Shown here piece by piece: positions 9,382 to 21,500 of a DNA stretch of 64,000 bases. A program made the translations under genes and the position numbers. This DNA is from Alloascoidea africana (taxonomy: Eukaryota; Ascomycota; Alloascoideomycetes; Alloascoideales; Alloascoideaceae). The notes under the pieces are model-generated. The model did not search any database and was not told the origin of the DNA. It saw nothing but the letters and a program-made list of their open reading frames with translations. Position 1 is the first letter of the stretch. Every line of letters begins with the position of its first letter. Location: positions 62,001 through 126,000 of the forward strand of contig JAKTTT010000012.1 of the NCBI GenBank assembly GCA_030581615.1. Direction: 5' to 3'.

Positions 9382-11898
9382 TCACGTGGTCCACAACCGG
9401 GCCGTCCCGTCGGCCCCGGCGCTGAACAGCCACGCCTCCTTCGGGTGCCACACCGCGTCGAGCACGCCCAGGCTGCTCACGACCCGGTGCCCGTGCAAGA
9501 TCTTGAGAGGCACCAGCAGAGGGTTCGTCATCAGGTCGTCGTACACGGTGCCGTGGAAGACGTTCAGCTGGCCGTCGTCCGAGGCGCTGCAGAACAGGGG
9601 CAGCCCTCCCTTGTGGAAGGCAACCTTGCGCACTGCTCTATCGTTGTACCGCAATGTTTTGTAGGGCTTTGTGGAGAGATCCAAATCGTGCCATGTCAGC
9701 CGTTTATCGTAGGACGACGTGATCACATTGTCGCCTTGAGGATGAATGTCAAACGAGGAGACCCATCTCACACCGGGCATCAGTTTCTTTGCCAGAACCT
9801 GAGCGGACAAATCGTAAATTCGAATGTAGCGCTGGGTAGCGACGTAAAGATGTGGCTTGAAGGGATGGAACTTCGCATCCTGAACAATTCCCCTAGACTT
9901 TCTGAAAGGCGATTGTGACGAATGCTTTGAAAGTTGGTGAATTAAAACCGCAGTGTTTGCAGCCTCTGGAGAAATACTGAGAAAGTAGTCTCCTCTCCTG
10001 TGCCACGATACTCTTTTCACAGTCCTCAGGCATGTAATCACCGCGCAAACTCCGTTTTTAGCCTGAGATGTGCTCGGTTTAGACCACTTTGCAACTTCTT
10101 TTTTCGGCTCGTTGCCACCGTCAGCTTCTGGTTCTTCGTCATCATTGACATTAACCGCGCTCGAACCATTCTGTTTCTGATCGGCAGAAGCAAAACCCCA
10201 TCCTGACTCAATCTTCAATTTGCCATTGTTTTCAATTTCAAATCCAAATATTGGAGGCACAATTAAGTAAATGAATTCGCCAGCAGATGCACACAAAATA
10301 CCTGTTTCGCCATCAGGATTCCACTCCAGCGATTCCACATGGTCGTCTTCGTCGTGCTCACCAGGAATTACAAGAGTAATTTTCCATAATTCTCGACCTG
10401 TTAAAACCTCCCATACTCTAACTGTGCCATCATCACCGCCTGTGGCCAAATACTGACCTGTTGGATCTATTGAAATTGTTCGCACCCGCCCTTTATGACC
10501 ACTGAATACAGTTGAACATCGAATGGGGAATGGCCTGAGATCCTTTGGCGATGGGAGTTTAGGTATCAACGAATCTGGATCAATGTTGAGCTTGTTCTTT
10601 CGTACTCTTGGGGCAAGGTACAGATCCAATGACCTTTCAAACCTCTCACGAACAAAATTCTCGTATCCAGGAACCTTTCGTAAAGAGCCATACTTTTGAG
10701 GCAAAAAGTTTCTTTCCCTATCCTGTGGCTCTGTATCGTCCCATTGTTTTTGTTCATCGTCATCCAACAGGTACTCTTCGGGTGGATTATAACTCTCCTC
10801 GTTCGTAGGGGGAGGAAGTTTAGGGGCCCTCAAGTGCATAACATGGTCTTCAGAAGGCTCTGCGTTATCCTCCCAGATGTCAAAATGCTCTGGCTCTTGT
10901 AATGCCTCCTGTTGCTTCCTGACATGGGCGGGAACAAGCTTTCCTTCTCTAATTGCCTTCACCATTTTCATTATTCTTTTTGCTTCGTGCTTAGAGGGCA
11001 CAAATCTACGTTTGGGCTCTGGTGCTGCGCTAATTGGCATAACTTCGGTTTGGCTGGTGAACCATTCAATAGTTGGTTCATAGGGATTGATTCCCTCATC
11101 TGGATTTTCGCCTTTTTGAACCCTTTTAATCAAGTCGAGCTCTTCTTCCGTCAACTTGAGGCTGGACCCGGAATTCTTGTCTAGTAATCCGGTCCATCCT
11201 TCTGGTAATTCTATCGACTCTAACAATGTATCTATAGCGGATCCAGTGGCAGGTCTCATTATCCGTTTGCCATTAATGTCATATCCTATGTGCGGCATTT
11301 CATCGTAAGCGGATAATGGAACATTTCCTATGGTATTTGATTCCTCCACATCGGTATCATCAGAATCGTAGGTTGGGTCTATTTCTGGATAAATAGGTCT
11401 AGGCTTTCCATCTGCGCCTTTCACATATCTTAGAACGTCGCTATCCTTCTCGTTTCTGTTTTCCTGTTGTTGTCGTAGTTTTGCAGAAGCTGCCATATCT
11501 CGGAGCAAAAGTTGGTCAACTGTGAGATTTTCATCTTCACTAGAATGTTCTTCCTCAAGAGTTGAGTCCGAGTCTGGATCTTCCTCTCCGAGAAGTTTCT
11601 CTAATTCTCTGTCAGAATCAGAGCTGTATTGCTCTTTTTCTTCGGCTGCTTCAAAGTCCTCGACCTGAGAGCCTTCTTCGGAATCAGATGAGCTATCAGA
11701 TTCGGCATCTAATATCCCTTCAAAATCTGAAAATTCTCCGTCTTCTTCATCTTCGTCGTCGTCATCAGAATCCTGTTTTCTTTTCAGAGAAAGCTTTGGA
11801 GATTTGGCCTGGGGCAATTTCTCAACGCTTTCCTTTTCGTCGGAAATTTTGGAACCAGTAGAAGATTTCCTTTTAACTTTTGCAGGCCTTGAAACCAT
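9382..11898 (-). CDS. ERB1: Ribosome biogenesis protein Erb1/Bop1
   Basis: Nucleolar scaffold of the Nop7-Erb1-Ytm1 complex needed for 27S rRNA processing and 60S assembly. A single 838-residue exon (807 in S. cerevisiae). Order: lysine-rich start, very acidic Ser/Asp/Glu region to about residue 135, BOP1-type N-terminal domain ([69 protein letters not shown]), then a WD40 propeller from about residue 460 ([18 protein letters not shown] to the final GADGTARLW). The last ~80 codons (9382-9620) are far richer in G+C than the rest of the gene. The stop codon overlaps a CACGTG word. Upstream, CGGGTAA and GATGAG lie 85-98 bp from the ATG. Confidence 0.97.
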   Translation of the reverse strand: MVSRPAKVKRKSSTGSKISDEKESVEKLPQAKSPKLSLKRKQDSDDDDEDEEDGEFSDFEGILDAESDSSSDSEEGSQVEDFEAAEEKEQYSSDSDRELEKLLGEEDPDSDSTLEEEHSSEDENLTVDQLLLRDMAASAKLRQQQENRNEKDSDVLRYVKGADGKPRPIYPEIDPTYDSDDTDVEESNTIGNVPLSAYDEMPHIGYDINGKRIMRPATGSAIDTLLESIELPEGWTGLLDKNSGSSLKLTEEELDLIKRVQKGENPDEGINPYEPTIEWFTSQTEVMPISAAPEPKRRFVPSKHEAKRIMKMVKAIREGKLVPAHVRKQQEALQEPEHFDIWEDNAEPSEDHVMHLRAPKLPPPTNEESYNPPEEYLLDDDEQKQWDDTEPQDRERNFLPQKYGSLRKVPGYENFVRERFERSLDLYLAPRVRKNKLNIDPDSLIPKLPSPKDLRPFPIRCSTVFSGHKGRVRTISIDPTGQYLATGGDDGTVRVWEVLTGRELWKITLVIPGEHDEDDHVESLEWNPDGETGILCASAGEFIYLIVPPIFGFEIENNGKLKIESGWGFASADQKQNGSSAVNVNDDEEPEADGGNEPKKEVAKWSKPSTSQAKNGVCAVITCLRTVKRVSWHRRGDYFLSISPEAANTAVLIHQLSKHSSQSPFRKSRGIVQDAKFHPFKPHLYVATQRYIRIYDLSAQVLAKKLMPGVRWVSSFDIHPQGDNVITSSYDKRLTWHDLDLSTKPYKTLRYNDRAVRKVAFHKGGLPLFCSASDDGQLNVFHGTVYDDLMTNPLLVPLKILHGHRVVSSLGVLDAVWHPKEAWLFSAGADGTARLWTT
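9383..9388. promoter_or_regulatory. CACGTG E-box overlapping the ERB1 stop, upstream of SLD2
   Basis: ATCACGTGG overlaps the ERB1 TGA and lies 91-96 bp upstream of the SLD2 start, the same distance as similar words in the UTP11 and RPO31 promoters. Function is inferred. Confidence 0.4.
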
Positions 11899-11982
11899 TT
11901 CAATAAAGGTCCAACTACAGGTGTGGAGAGTAGAGTTGAATATTTTTTTTCATAACGTACAGATGGAAAAAAATGACAATTC

Positions 11983-11989
11983 CGGGTAA
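11983..11989 (+). promoter_or_regulatory. Reb1-type site CGGGTAA in the ERB1 promoter
   Basis: Lies 85 bp upstream of the ERB1 ATG (minus-strand gene), directly followed by CTCATC at 11991-11996, which is a PAC-like GATGAG on the gene strand. Both are typical of ribosome-biogenesis promoters in other yeasts. Confidence 0.5.
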
Positions 11990-13466
11990 CCTCATCAACA
12001 ACGTCGTTCAAAAGCTTATCTATTATGAGATCAGGCTAGTCTTAGATTTTTTTCTAAAAGCTCTGTTGTAAATGTTCATATCGCATGTTATCTGCCTTCG
12101 ACTCTTTGATTAGCTTAATAGGTAACTATGTCAGCTCAATTCCCAACAGATTAAGAATGACCGTAAGGCAAACAAAGGAGGTATATTCTTGATACTTATC
12201 ATTTCTACTATGCTCACTTTTCATTTGTGGGCAATTTGAATGCATTCCGAATCATGGATGAAAGCTCTAGTTATGGTGTAAACAAAAATGTTTGTGAATT
12301 GTACGTAGTGAAGGATATTAAATAGAAAACTTGACAAGAGAATAAAAAGTGTTTCGTCTAGAGATGCCTATTCATCCAAGTGAAACGATGACAATTGAGC
12401 TATGCTTTGAGCTTTTCTTAGATATTGAGGGAAATGTAAATGAGCGAATTTTGTTCGATTTTCTATGCAGGATACTGTGACGGATACCTTCAAGAACATA
12501 AGGCAAGACAGGTAAAAACGGCAGTTGAATTCATCATAAAATTGGCTCGACTTGAAGAGTTTAATAACCATTACAGATGGTTGGAATATACACGTATTAT
12601 TCTGTTTATTTTCTAAATGCCGTTGATCTTGCAGTTACCTTAGGTGCAAGACCAACGCTTGATATGAAATGGTTTACCAATATTGCTATAGAGTTTTGAT
12701 AGTTCGAGTTCTTTACTATGCACTTTCTAGTAGTCCCATAGATTAGTCTGTGAAAAAGCTCTGAATTATTTACTCTTATTGAAATATTTGAAGACGAATA
12801 TTGTTCAGTATTCTGTCAAGTATTTTTGGGATTTGGTAAGAGAATAACGTACAAGCACTTTCCATACTCAATAGTTTAAAAGGAAATCTATTTCTTAAAA
12901 ACCTCATAGTTGTGAAAGACTGAGTCTATAGAATTGAGCATCCATGAATTAACGCTTCTGTTACGCCTTCAGAGGAAGGTGCGATTATTAAAAGGTACCA
13001 AACATAAGTATTCTTGAAGTCAGTTTGACCACTCACAAATGAGCATAGGATAGTTGCACATTAGGAGTCAAAAGAAAGAATTGATCTAGTAACCCAGTTG
13101 TAGACTATGAGCTCTGAGCCTAGAAACCCATAACTGGCAGAACACTTCCGGATTTTGCTTTTTTGTTATCTTGAACTATGACAGTTGTGCTTACTATTTC
13201 GCAAATGTCCACGAAGGGTAGAGACTCTGCTAAAAGGAGAGAGTAAATTATATTGTCAAAATCTGACCTCGTCTTGAAACGAAAGCCCCCTTGTGTTATA
13301 AGTAATGTATGATTGGAGACTGTTTGGGACTGCTTTCAGAACCATGCAAAAGCAAAGTCTTGAATCATACACATCTGAAGAAAATCAAGGCCATTAGGCA
13401 CTCACACTGGAAACTCCTATGGTAGTCAGATTCTAATGAAGTTCACAACCAGACAAAGCCTACAAA

Positions 13467-13475
13467 ATCTGATAA
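13467..13475 (+). promoter_or_regulatory. GATA-type word ATCTGATAA, distal to FRE
   Basis: Matches the ATCWGATAA consensus of Sfu1/Fep1/SreA-type iron-responsive GATA factors. It is 2.6 kb from the ferric reductase start, so its relevance is uncertain. Confidence 0.2.
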
Positions 13476-15286
13476 TGTAATAATACATTGTCTCATCATC
13501 AGCTAACTCAATATTGCTCTTTGTATGCACTTTACATCTATTAATTAAGAGAATGACGAGCTTGATCTAAAAATTTTGAAAAACTGACATTTGTAACATA
13601 ATGAATGACCAGTCATCCTATCACTAAATGTCTAATACAATTAACGTGGGTCAAGCATAATCCTATAAGGAAGTAATTAAAAAAATGAATCAACACTGAA
13701 TTTAGGGGATGAGCGGCTGCAATCAAGCTCATTAAACCGAGCAAGTGAACGGGAAGTAAGGTTTAAATTAAAACCGGTGCCGGGGAAAATGTACGTGCTC
13801 AATAAAAAACCATCAATTATTTCCAAAAATTACCTATTGCTAGATGGTTGGATCTCCTTTTCTTTAGAGGAATGTGGGGGAACTATTGAAATCAGCTTCA
13901 TGCTGAACAACCTACAAAGTTGGTTGAAAGTTTGGATATCCTAGCTGTCTCAGAAACAAAAGTAGGTAACGACCATATTCTCGCTTCTATGAAGCGAATT
14001 CCACGAACATAAACAAGTATGGTGTATTCGACTACGCACTATTGTTTCTCAAGTCCACAATTTTCAAAACTCTAAATACCACAATAAGTTGATAAAGCTC
14101 CAAAATTCCTTTTAACTTCTTTCTTCGTATATTTTGTACTCAATTGGTGCCAGGTAAGAACCAACGGCTTTTAACACATGTTCAAAAATGCCAAGCCTTT
14201 GTTGACATAAATTGGACAAAGTGTTTGAGAATCCTCAAACTGACAAGAATTCTATGCATTGCTGAAGAGACGCTCCTTTTCTCGTCAATCGAAGTTTATG
14301 CCTAATAATGTTTTTTTGACACCAAAATGTCCATTGGAAGAAAAGTTAACAAAATTAATTGCTTAAGATCAACCAGAACAGGCATTCATGCGTTCATTTT
14401 TTTCTGTGGATGCTTCATCAAAGACATCCTGACCCATTGCAGTGCCCAAAGCTCAGTCATCCACAAGCTTCTCGCACGGCTGCATACCGCAACCGGCGCC
14501 GAGATTTTTTTCAAGGTGTCCTCTAAAAGGCGCATAAGCAGTGTTGTCTTGATTTATGGCGCAGTTTGAGAGAACTTGTTCAACTTTTCGTCAAGCCAAG
14601 ATCAGGATATGGTGATCCTAGACAAAGTTTGGAAATATGGAAGATCCTGGTCCAAATCAAATCATCCGTATTTCGTTTCACTACTTCCTACAAGTAATAA
14701 GAAGGCTATCGGCAGAAGGGTTGATGATGCAAAGTGAAGACTAATTTGGGTGTCAAGATAAAGCTTATAGGAGGCGGAGTTGGAAGTAATGTTTGACTCC
14801 AGATTAGTTTTTCCCTCCTTTAGCAATTGACCATCAAAAAAACAAATACAATGGAACCTTGCAATAACAGTAATCATTTTAATTACAGAGCAGTTGCTTT
14901 TTGATGGGGAAAGAATTATCTCTCGTTTTGTTTTTCCTGTTAGATAAGAATTGAGCAATTGAACGCTTCTATTCACAATGCAAAAATGATCCTCCAGACC
15001 TTTTGATTTCACAATTCGATGTATGCCTGGATATCAGCGGTAACAGCGAACCGCTTTTTGAAATCGACCAAACTCTATCATATGAACTAGCGACCATGTT
15101 CTCTTTCTTATCTTAGCTTTGTATTATTTTTCACTCTTCAAGTGTTAAACTCAATAAATTACACTAGTATGCGATTTTCGTGTAAGTGCTTATTAAAACC
15201 TCAGCACAAATGTTTTTGAATCGTTTATGTGGTCTTGTGCCGTTTCATCGGTACGAAGTTATGATTTAATACGTCGATACTGATTG

Positions 15287-15295
15287 ATCTGATAA
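15287..15295 (+). promoter_or_regulatory. GATA-type word ATCTGATAA upstream of FRE
   Basis: Second exact copy of the nine-base word, about 800 bp upstream of the ferric reductase start. Iron-repressible GATA factors bind this word in other fungi. A role here is inferred. Confidence 0.35.
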
Positions 15296-15995
15296 TTCTT
15301 GTCTATAACTTAAATCACCCATGGAAAAACTTTAGCTTAAAACGACTGCCTCAAAAACACATTAAATGCTCATCTACCTCTACCACTGTAGCACATAGCA
15401 TGACTTGAGTCTCTGGCATCTGTTTTATTACGAGCAGTTTCAGAAAAAGTAGCCAATAAAGTTTTTTGATTGTAAGACGATGCCATCGTCGAAGGAAAAG
15501 TTGAGGCCATGAAAGCCACACATATGTTTCAGTGAAAATGCAGTAATGTAAACAGAGCTTTATAGAACAACTTTCTAGATTTTTTGAAAAAACGATGTGG
15601 AAGAGACTCAAATGAGAAAATTATTTCAGCCAGTTTTGTATTAGGACTATCTGTGGATAAACTGCGCCCGACTGCTAGAGTGTGAGAAAATATTTATCGG
15701 GATCATCTCTATGTTCATTTTAAATCCACCCACAGTTTCACTCATTTAAGCTTTTAAGGGAAAACTAACAAATACAAATTCCGAACGGTACCTATGAACG
15801 TACCTTAATCGACCGCCACGGCTTTTTAGTTAGTCTTTTACAAAATGCAAGGCCACTTTAGAATTTCAACCCTCCATTGCAATTAATCCAATGATTTTCT
15901 TTGGAAACAGTTCAACAGTGAAAAGCGGATGCAAGCAAAAAAAGAAACCACCTCAAGAAGATTCTTTAGTTTAATTAGCTCCTAGACTTTTGACA

Positions 15996-16003
15996 TATAA
16001 ATA
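15996..16003 (+). promoter_or_regulatory. TATA box of the ferric reductase gene
   Basis: TATAAATA lies 91 bp upstream of the ATG and is followed by a C/T-rich leader, a usual yeast core promoter arrangement for a regulated gene. Confidence 0.55.
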
Positions 16004-16093
16004 AAACACGCTCCTCCGTTTCTCTACACTTTTTCCCCTGCTCCTCTGTGAAAGCCATCGAAAAAAGTTCAAAAGGGGTAGAGATAAGCAATC

Positions 16094-18265
16094 ATGCAGT
16101 TACGGTTGGCATACTTTGTAACACTCTCACAATTATTTTTGCTTCATTTGGTTGAAGCAACAATTAAAACCCCAGGTCAACAAATATTGTTAGCTTGTAA
16201 TGCTGGATTAGGCGTTTACAACTTCACCGGCTGCAAAGTTTCGACTGGATGGCCTTGTTCATGTACTGGGCTGAAGCTAGAGTCTATCGCAATATGTATT
16301 AACGACTATGCAACTTCCAAGAAACTGATTAAACAAGCTTACCAAGGCACAATCGGTTATTGCGAAGAAAGAGGCAAAACAGAGTTGACAGTTGAAGATA
16401 TTCAAAAGGCTTATGAAAATGGCACAACCTACGTCAAGGATGCAAAAGATCCAAAATTTGTTGCCAAAGGTAACCAAACCACCCCAGTTAGGCCAGATCC
16501 AGAAAAAATCAGGCTTAGAATCAAAACCAACAAAGCTTTTGCTCATCAGTTATGGCTTGGAAACTATTATGGAGGTGCAATGATGGCCTACTGGTGTCTT
16601 TGTATGATCATTGCAGCCATTATCAATTTCACGAGAATAGTTTGGCCAAAACTGATCCACAAGTGTCGTGGGAGAGGTGTAAATTGGTATAGAAAGCATT
16701 TTACTATTCCGGCAACAGGAAGAGGCAGACATGTGAGACCTCTTTGGTATCTTGCACTCATTCCAACAAGAGCTGATACATTGATTCTTATCGGATATCT
16801 GATCCTCAATGTCGTTTTAACAGTTATAAAATACGACCCTTTTCTTCCTAATGCCAATTACAAGACTATTGCAATCCAAGTGACCAGATATGTTTCAGAC
16901 AGAAGCGGCATTATGGCATTCATTCATCTTCCAGCCTTATTCTTATTTGCAGGAAGAAATAACATGTTAATTTGGTTAACAGGGTGGAAATATGAGCAGT
17001 TTATTGTTTTCCACAAGTGGATTGCCCGAGGAATGACTATACATGCTTTTATTCACTCTGTTGGTTATACACACTACGCTTTGCAAGGTTCTGGTGCTGC
17101 TGGTTATAGATCCTGGGCCGAAGCCACCTACTTCAGATGGGGAATTGTTGCAACCACACTTTGTGGGTTGTTGCTCTTCCAAGCCCTTTACTTTTTCAGA
17201 AGCCACTGGTATGAAATCTTCCTTACCCTTCACATCTCCTTTGCGATAATGTTTATTGTAGGGCTCTGGTATCACTGTATTGAAATGGGATGGATGGAAT
17301 ACGTTTATGCTTCGATTGCAATTTGGGCATTTGATCGATTCGTCAGAATTGTTCGAATGGTATGGTTCGGTCTTCATACCAAAGCACATTTCCAGCTGTT
17401 TGATGACGATACCGTGAAGCTTACTGTCAAGAGACCAACCACTTGGAAGCCATTCCCCGGTGCATTCGTATTTATTTATATCCTTCGTCCCAATGGGTTC
17501 TGGCAGTCTCATCCTTTTACGATCCTCTCTTCTACCGATCCCAATGAAAAAGACGTCAGCATTGTATTCAAGAGCAAAAGCGGTATAACAAAGAATGTGG
17601 CCAAATATTTGGAAAAGCAACCAGAGATGTCTGGAACACTTCGAACATTTATCGAAGGTCCATATGGTTCTAGAGCTCCAATAGACACATATGATACAGC
17701 TCTACTCATTACTGCAGGCCATGGAATACCGACTGCCATTTCTAATGCGGAAGATCTTGGCAAGAGACAGGTTGGAAACCAGAGAGTTGTATTTGTATGG
17801 ATCATTAGGTATCTATCAGCATTCCAATGGATAGAGAAGGAACTTCATCGGTTAAAAAGCGACAAAGTTACAGTCATTGTGTATGTCACTAAAGGCTTTG
17901 AACCTGAGCCTAAACAATTCGAGATAAACTCATCACCATCATTCTCTTCTTCTTCTGAAAATGTATCCAATGATATTGATTCGACTGAGAAGAACGAAAA
18001 AAGCACTGAAAAAGTTCTGGAGAGAGCGTTTTCGTTCAATAACGCTGAACATATCATGGAGCGGTATCCATTTATTGAACTAAGAATTGGAAGACCAAAT
18101 ATAGAAGAGTTTATACTTGAAGAGTTTAGAACGTCTGCTGGGTCTGTAGGTATAATATCATGTGGACCCGATATTCTCTCAGATCAAATCAGAAAGACCT
18201 GTGCAGTTCATATTAACGAATGCAAAGGAAGAGTTGACCTGTTTGAAGAAACACAGTTATGGTAG
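16094..18265 (+). CDS. Ferric/cupric reductase, FRE family
   Basis: Plasma-membrane (or vacuolar) flavocytochrome that moves electrons from NADPH through FAD and two haems to extracellular Fe3+ or Cu2+. The 723-residue product has no intron. It starts with a signal peptide (LAYFVTLSQLFLLHLVEA), then a Cys-bearing lumenal domain. Several membrane segments lie from about residue 155 to 420, with paired haem histidines in HKWIARGMTIHAFIHSVGY and HWYEIFLTLHIS. The FAD motif HPFTILSS, a nucleotide loop TAGHGIPTAIS and the C-terminal ISCGPDILSD complete the ferric reductase fold. An acidic, Ser-rich insert lies near residues 612-640. It stands alone beside a long upstream region with a TATA box and GATA-type words. 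Which FRE paralogue it matches cannot be told. Confidence 0.93.
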   Translation: MQLRLAYFVTLSQLFLLHLVEATIKTPGQQILLACNAGLGVYNFTGCKVSTGWPCSCTGLKLESIAICINDYATSKKLIKQAYQGTIGYCEERGKTELTVEDIQKAYENGTTYVKDAKDPKFVAKGNQTTPVRPDPEKIRLRIKTNKAFAHQLWLGNYYGGAMMAYWCLCMIIAAIINFTRIVWPKLIHKCRGRGVNWYRKHFTIPATGRGRHVRPLWYLALIPTRADTLILIGYLILNVVLTVIKYDPFLPNANYKTIAIQVTRYVSDRSGIMAFIHLPALFLFAGRNNMLIWLTGWKYEQFIVFHKWIARGMTIHAFIHSVGYTHYALQGSGAAGYRSWAEATYFRWGIVATTLCGLLLFQALYFFRSHWYEIFLTLHISFAIMFIVGLWYHCIEMGWMEYVYASIAIWAFDRFVRIVRMVWFGLHTKAHFQLFDDDTVKLTVKRPTTWKPFPGAFVFIYILRPNGFWQSHPFTILSSTDPNEKDVSIVFKSKSGITKNVAKYLEKQPEMSGTLRTFIEGPYGSRAPIDTYDTALLITAGHGIPTAISNAEDLGKRQVGNQRVVFVWIIRYLSAFQWIEKELHRLKSDKVTVIVYVTKGFEPEPKQFEINSSPSFSSSSENVSNDIDSTEKNEKSTEKVLERAFSFNNAEHIMERYPFIELRIGRPNIEEFILEEFRTSAGSVGIISCGPDILSDQIRKTCAVHINECKGRVDLFEETQLW

Positions 18266-18555
18266 TTTAGTTTTTCATTATTTTCTTAGTCTTCTGGTAG
18301 TTGTCTTTTTATAGATGCATTATAGAATGAATTTTCTGTTTGTTGAACGAACCATAGTGCCATTGGCTTTTACGTTAGGAACTAGCGGGGGGTAGTTAGA
18401 TTCCATTATCTAGAAATATGCCTTCTGAAGGAATATTCAAAATCGTACAAGTCCGTTGAATATCAATTAATACAAGTCTGTTATTTCGTACTACTACTCT
18501 AAAATATAGCAACTGGCCATTCATTATATGCGCCATGCCAAGTGAAAATATACAA

Positions 18556-21500
18556 TCAATGCTCCTCCGGTAAGAAAAATGCCTTGCTCAAGAGTCTCTT
18601 CTTTGCCCCCGTTATCTTTCCAGTCGGCGGTAACTTGGACCTCAAATTTCTCTGCTTCTGTGGGAGTTCATCGTCTTCTAGACAATAGATAATCTTTTCT
18701 CCTCCTTTATTATCCTTATCATATTTAGCAGAGGAACTGTTCAACTTTGGAGTCTCCAGTCTTTTCAAGAAATATGGAGCGAGCAAATCGATTTGCTGCT
18801 CTGCCACTTCTTTGACAACCTTGGGGTATTCCTCCTCTTCGTTAAATTGATGTCCGGCTGCATTCGCAACATTCGCACCTGCCTGATAATTCATGGATTG
18901 ATTCAGTCTAGAGTGTAGCAAATGCAAAGGTATAGTGGAATTTAACAACCCAAACTCTTTGTCCAACCCAAGTTCTTTAAATCCAAAGAAATCATCACCC
19001 AACTCTTCAGAGAAATCACCAGTGAGAAACTGCTCGCTTCCATCATTAAACTGAGTATCATTGAGTTCTTGAAATCCAGGACGTAATAAATCGGCTAGAA
19101 ACGATTTTAACTTTCTTCTCAAGTCCGTCAGCTTGGTTGTATGCCGTTCAATCTTTTCCTTGACATAAATGTCTAAAGAATCGATATTAGTAATGCCATT
19201 CTCTCCAAGTGATAACAGTAAGACTTCTTCAAATCGGGCTCTTTTCTCCTTTGGTGTCAAGGGAGTGGCAACAGGTCCCTTCTTCTTAAAATCCACAAGT
19301 TTATTGCTTATTGAACAAGACTCAAAATGTAACAATAACGTCCGTCCAAGATTCACAATGAAATCTCCCGCGATTTCCGTTAGTGAATTTATGGCCATGT
19401 TTTCTGTTGCTTCAAAACCCGTGTGCATTACCAATTTTGAAACACTTCTTTTCAGAGCTTGCTGGGCAACATCTTCATTATACTTGTCACGGTTTCCTAA
19501 TCGACTCTCAAGATCCAAATCTTGCTCTTTTAACTCTTCCGGTTCATAAGGCTTAAGCTGACTGGAATGCAAATGTGTATTCACTTGCATTTGTCTGATC
19601 AGCGATATCTTGAAGCAAATCTTTCGAATATCTTGCATTATTTTTAAATTTTCATTAATTTTCGTGGCGAGTCCATTGGGAGGGGCCACATAATTGGTAT
19701 GCTTGTTGGCTTCTTGATCATTGAGAACATCTACTAACAGCGATTCATCTTCCTTCTCATTGGGATCAACCCCTTTGAATTTGATATCCGGTAGTCCACC
19801 TGAAACATCATATTCAAGTAGGTAGTCACTTTCATCAGCCGCGTCATTTGTAGGAGGGTTTAGAATAGATGGTTGTTCCTTCTTTCTACCTGAAGAAGGG
19901 TCGGAAAGGCCCATCCTATACCGTGATCTAATTATGGCTCTTTGTTCAGGTTGTATCCGATCATCTTTGAAAAGCTCACCTCGTTCACTACAGATATCAG
20001 AACGAACCTTTGAGGTCATATTTTTCCAAGCCTGTAATTCTGTGTCAAGTTCTTGAATATCTTCGCTTGCTTCTCCAAGCTTTTCAGACTCTTGATTTTC
20101 TTCTTGAGTGGGTTGACTTTCAGCTACAGGTGTACCTTCTGGAGCCGGTGTAGTACTTGCACCTTCCAGTATGGTCGAGTTTAGTAATGAGGCAGGTAGT
20201 GAACTAGCACCTTTCATTCCCTTTTTAACTGCATCTGTGTCAACAACGTCCGCGGTTCTCCCTTTTCTTCCCTTGGAATGTTTTTTATACCCAGAAGCAT
20301 GTCGCGAGGTTCTTTTAAGTATGTTTGTGTTTTCATCATACCGAGAATCTTCGATTTTAATTCCATTTTGTGACGATTCAATAGCCGCTTCTTGCTCAAC
20401 CTCTGCTCTATCCCGTATAACAATATCTGGTATCAGGGATATCAAAGTCAAGGTTTTCTTTTGCATTGCAATTGCATGAACACGTAAAAAATGATTTGGG
20501 TCTGAGTTATAGGTGAGACAATTTTTCCATATCAACATTAAATCATCAACAAAATCTTTTTTTGCCTTGTATTGAAACGTTTTAAGTTTTTTCATCACAG
20601 TGTTGAGATCCATTGGATGTTTGATAATTTGAAGATAGTTGGGGGCATCACGTTTGCTCACTTTTGTTAAAAAAGCGGTAGAGTGTTCTGTGTAACCACG
20701 AAGTTCTTGTACGACTTTCTCAGCAGCCTCGTATAATTCTTCTTGACCGATTTTTTCATCGCTTGCCTATAAAAGTAGGATTAGTATTAGCACACTCGAC
20801 CTTTGGTTTCAAAATTTTACTGCTTACCCATTTCGATCTGTTTTTCCTGACATCCATTATAAGATTCTTCAACTGAACATCAGTCAGTGACAAGTCTTCT
20901 TTTTTATCCTCAATAGCGAGTAACAAGTGTTTCAGACTCAAGTTAGCCGCGCCTAGGTTCATTGATCCAAATTTCCCAATCTCACTACTATCACCAGATT
21001 CTGAATCCATTTGACGATCCGATTCTTCTAGTTTTCGCCTCTTTAAAAGCGTCTCACGATCTCCTTCAAAGCTATGATAAATAGTTGGAAACCTGCGTTT
21101 CGCAGCATCTTCATTTTTCTTAATGTCATCGCTGGAAGGAATTATCTCCACGATATTAATCACCAGTGGTTCTTCTTTCCCGTCCACTTTGGTATCTGCA
21201 TTTATACCGGGTTCTGTTGATTGTTGTTCGAGTTCGTTGGACATTTCATCTTCCTCATCTGCCTCGTCGTCATAATCATCGTCATCATCGCGAGCTTTTT
21301 GTGCTGCGTGGGGGATTTGCGAGGACTCGGCATCAGTTGCGTTTATCGATAATTCAGTGGAACCCGACACCAATTCTTCAGTATCAGATTCCAGAAGTGA
21401 GTAATAATCCAAATCATCAAATGTACCATTAACCGTCCTCTTGCGTTTTAATGGTTGTTCGTTTCCGAAATTGAAAGTGAGTCGCTCTTCAGGCTCTTTG

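Larger units (their letters stand above)
11899..16093. other. 4.2-kb region without a recognisable gene
   Basis: AT-rich sequence between ERB1 and the ferric reductase. Open frames on both strands are short (up to about 116 codons, for example 14662-15012 minus and 14327-14569 plus) and resemble no family I know. Spliced reading of these frames did not yield any recognisable domain, and I saw no tRNA boxes or long repeats. The left 150 bp is the ERB1 promoter and the right kilobase the FRE promoter. The rest could be an old relic, a chromosome-structure element or plain spacer. Confidence 0.5.

Noticed and set aside
13700-13960. Short open stretch with a PVPGKM block that looked faintly like an element remnant
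   Set aside because: Only about 65 codons without an ATG and without a second supporting motif; not enough to name anything.
14327-15012. Frames of 80 and 116 codons in the 4.2-kb gap
   Set aside because: No domain pattern, no plausible splice partners, and codon content no better than background.
16976-17620. 214-codon minus-strand frame inside the ferric reductase gene
   Set aside because: Lies wholly inside a well-supported gene and shows no family features.
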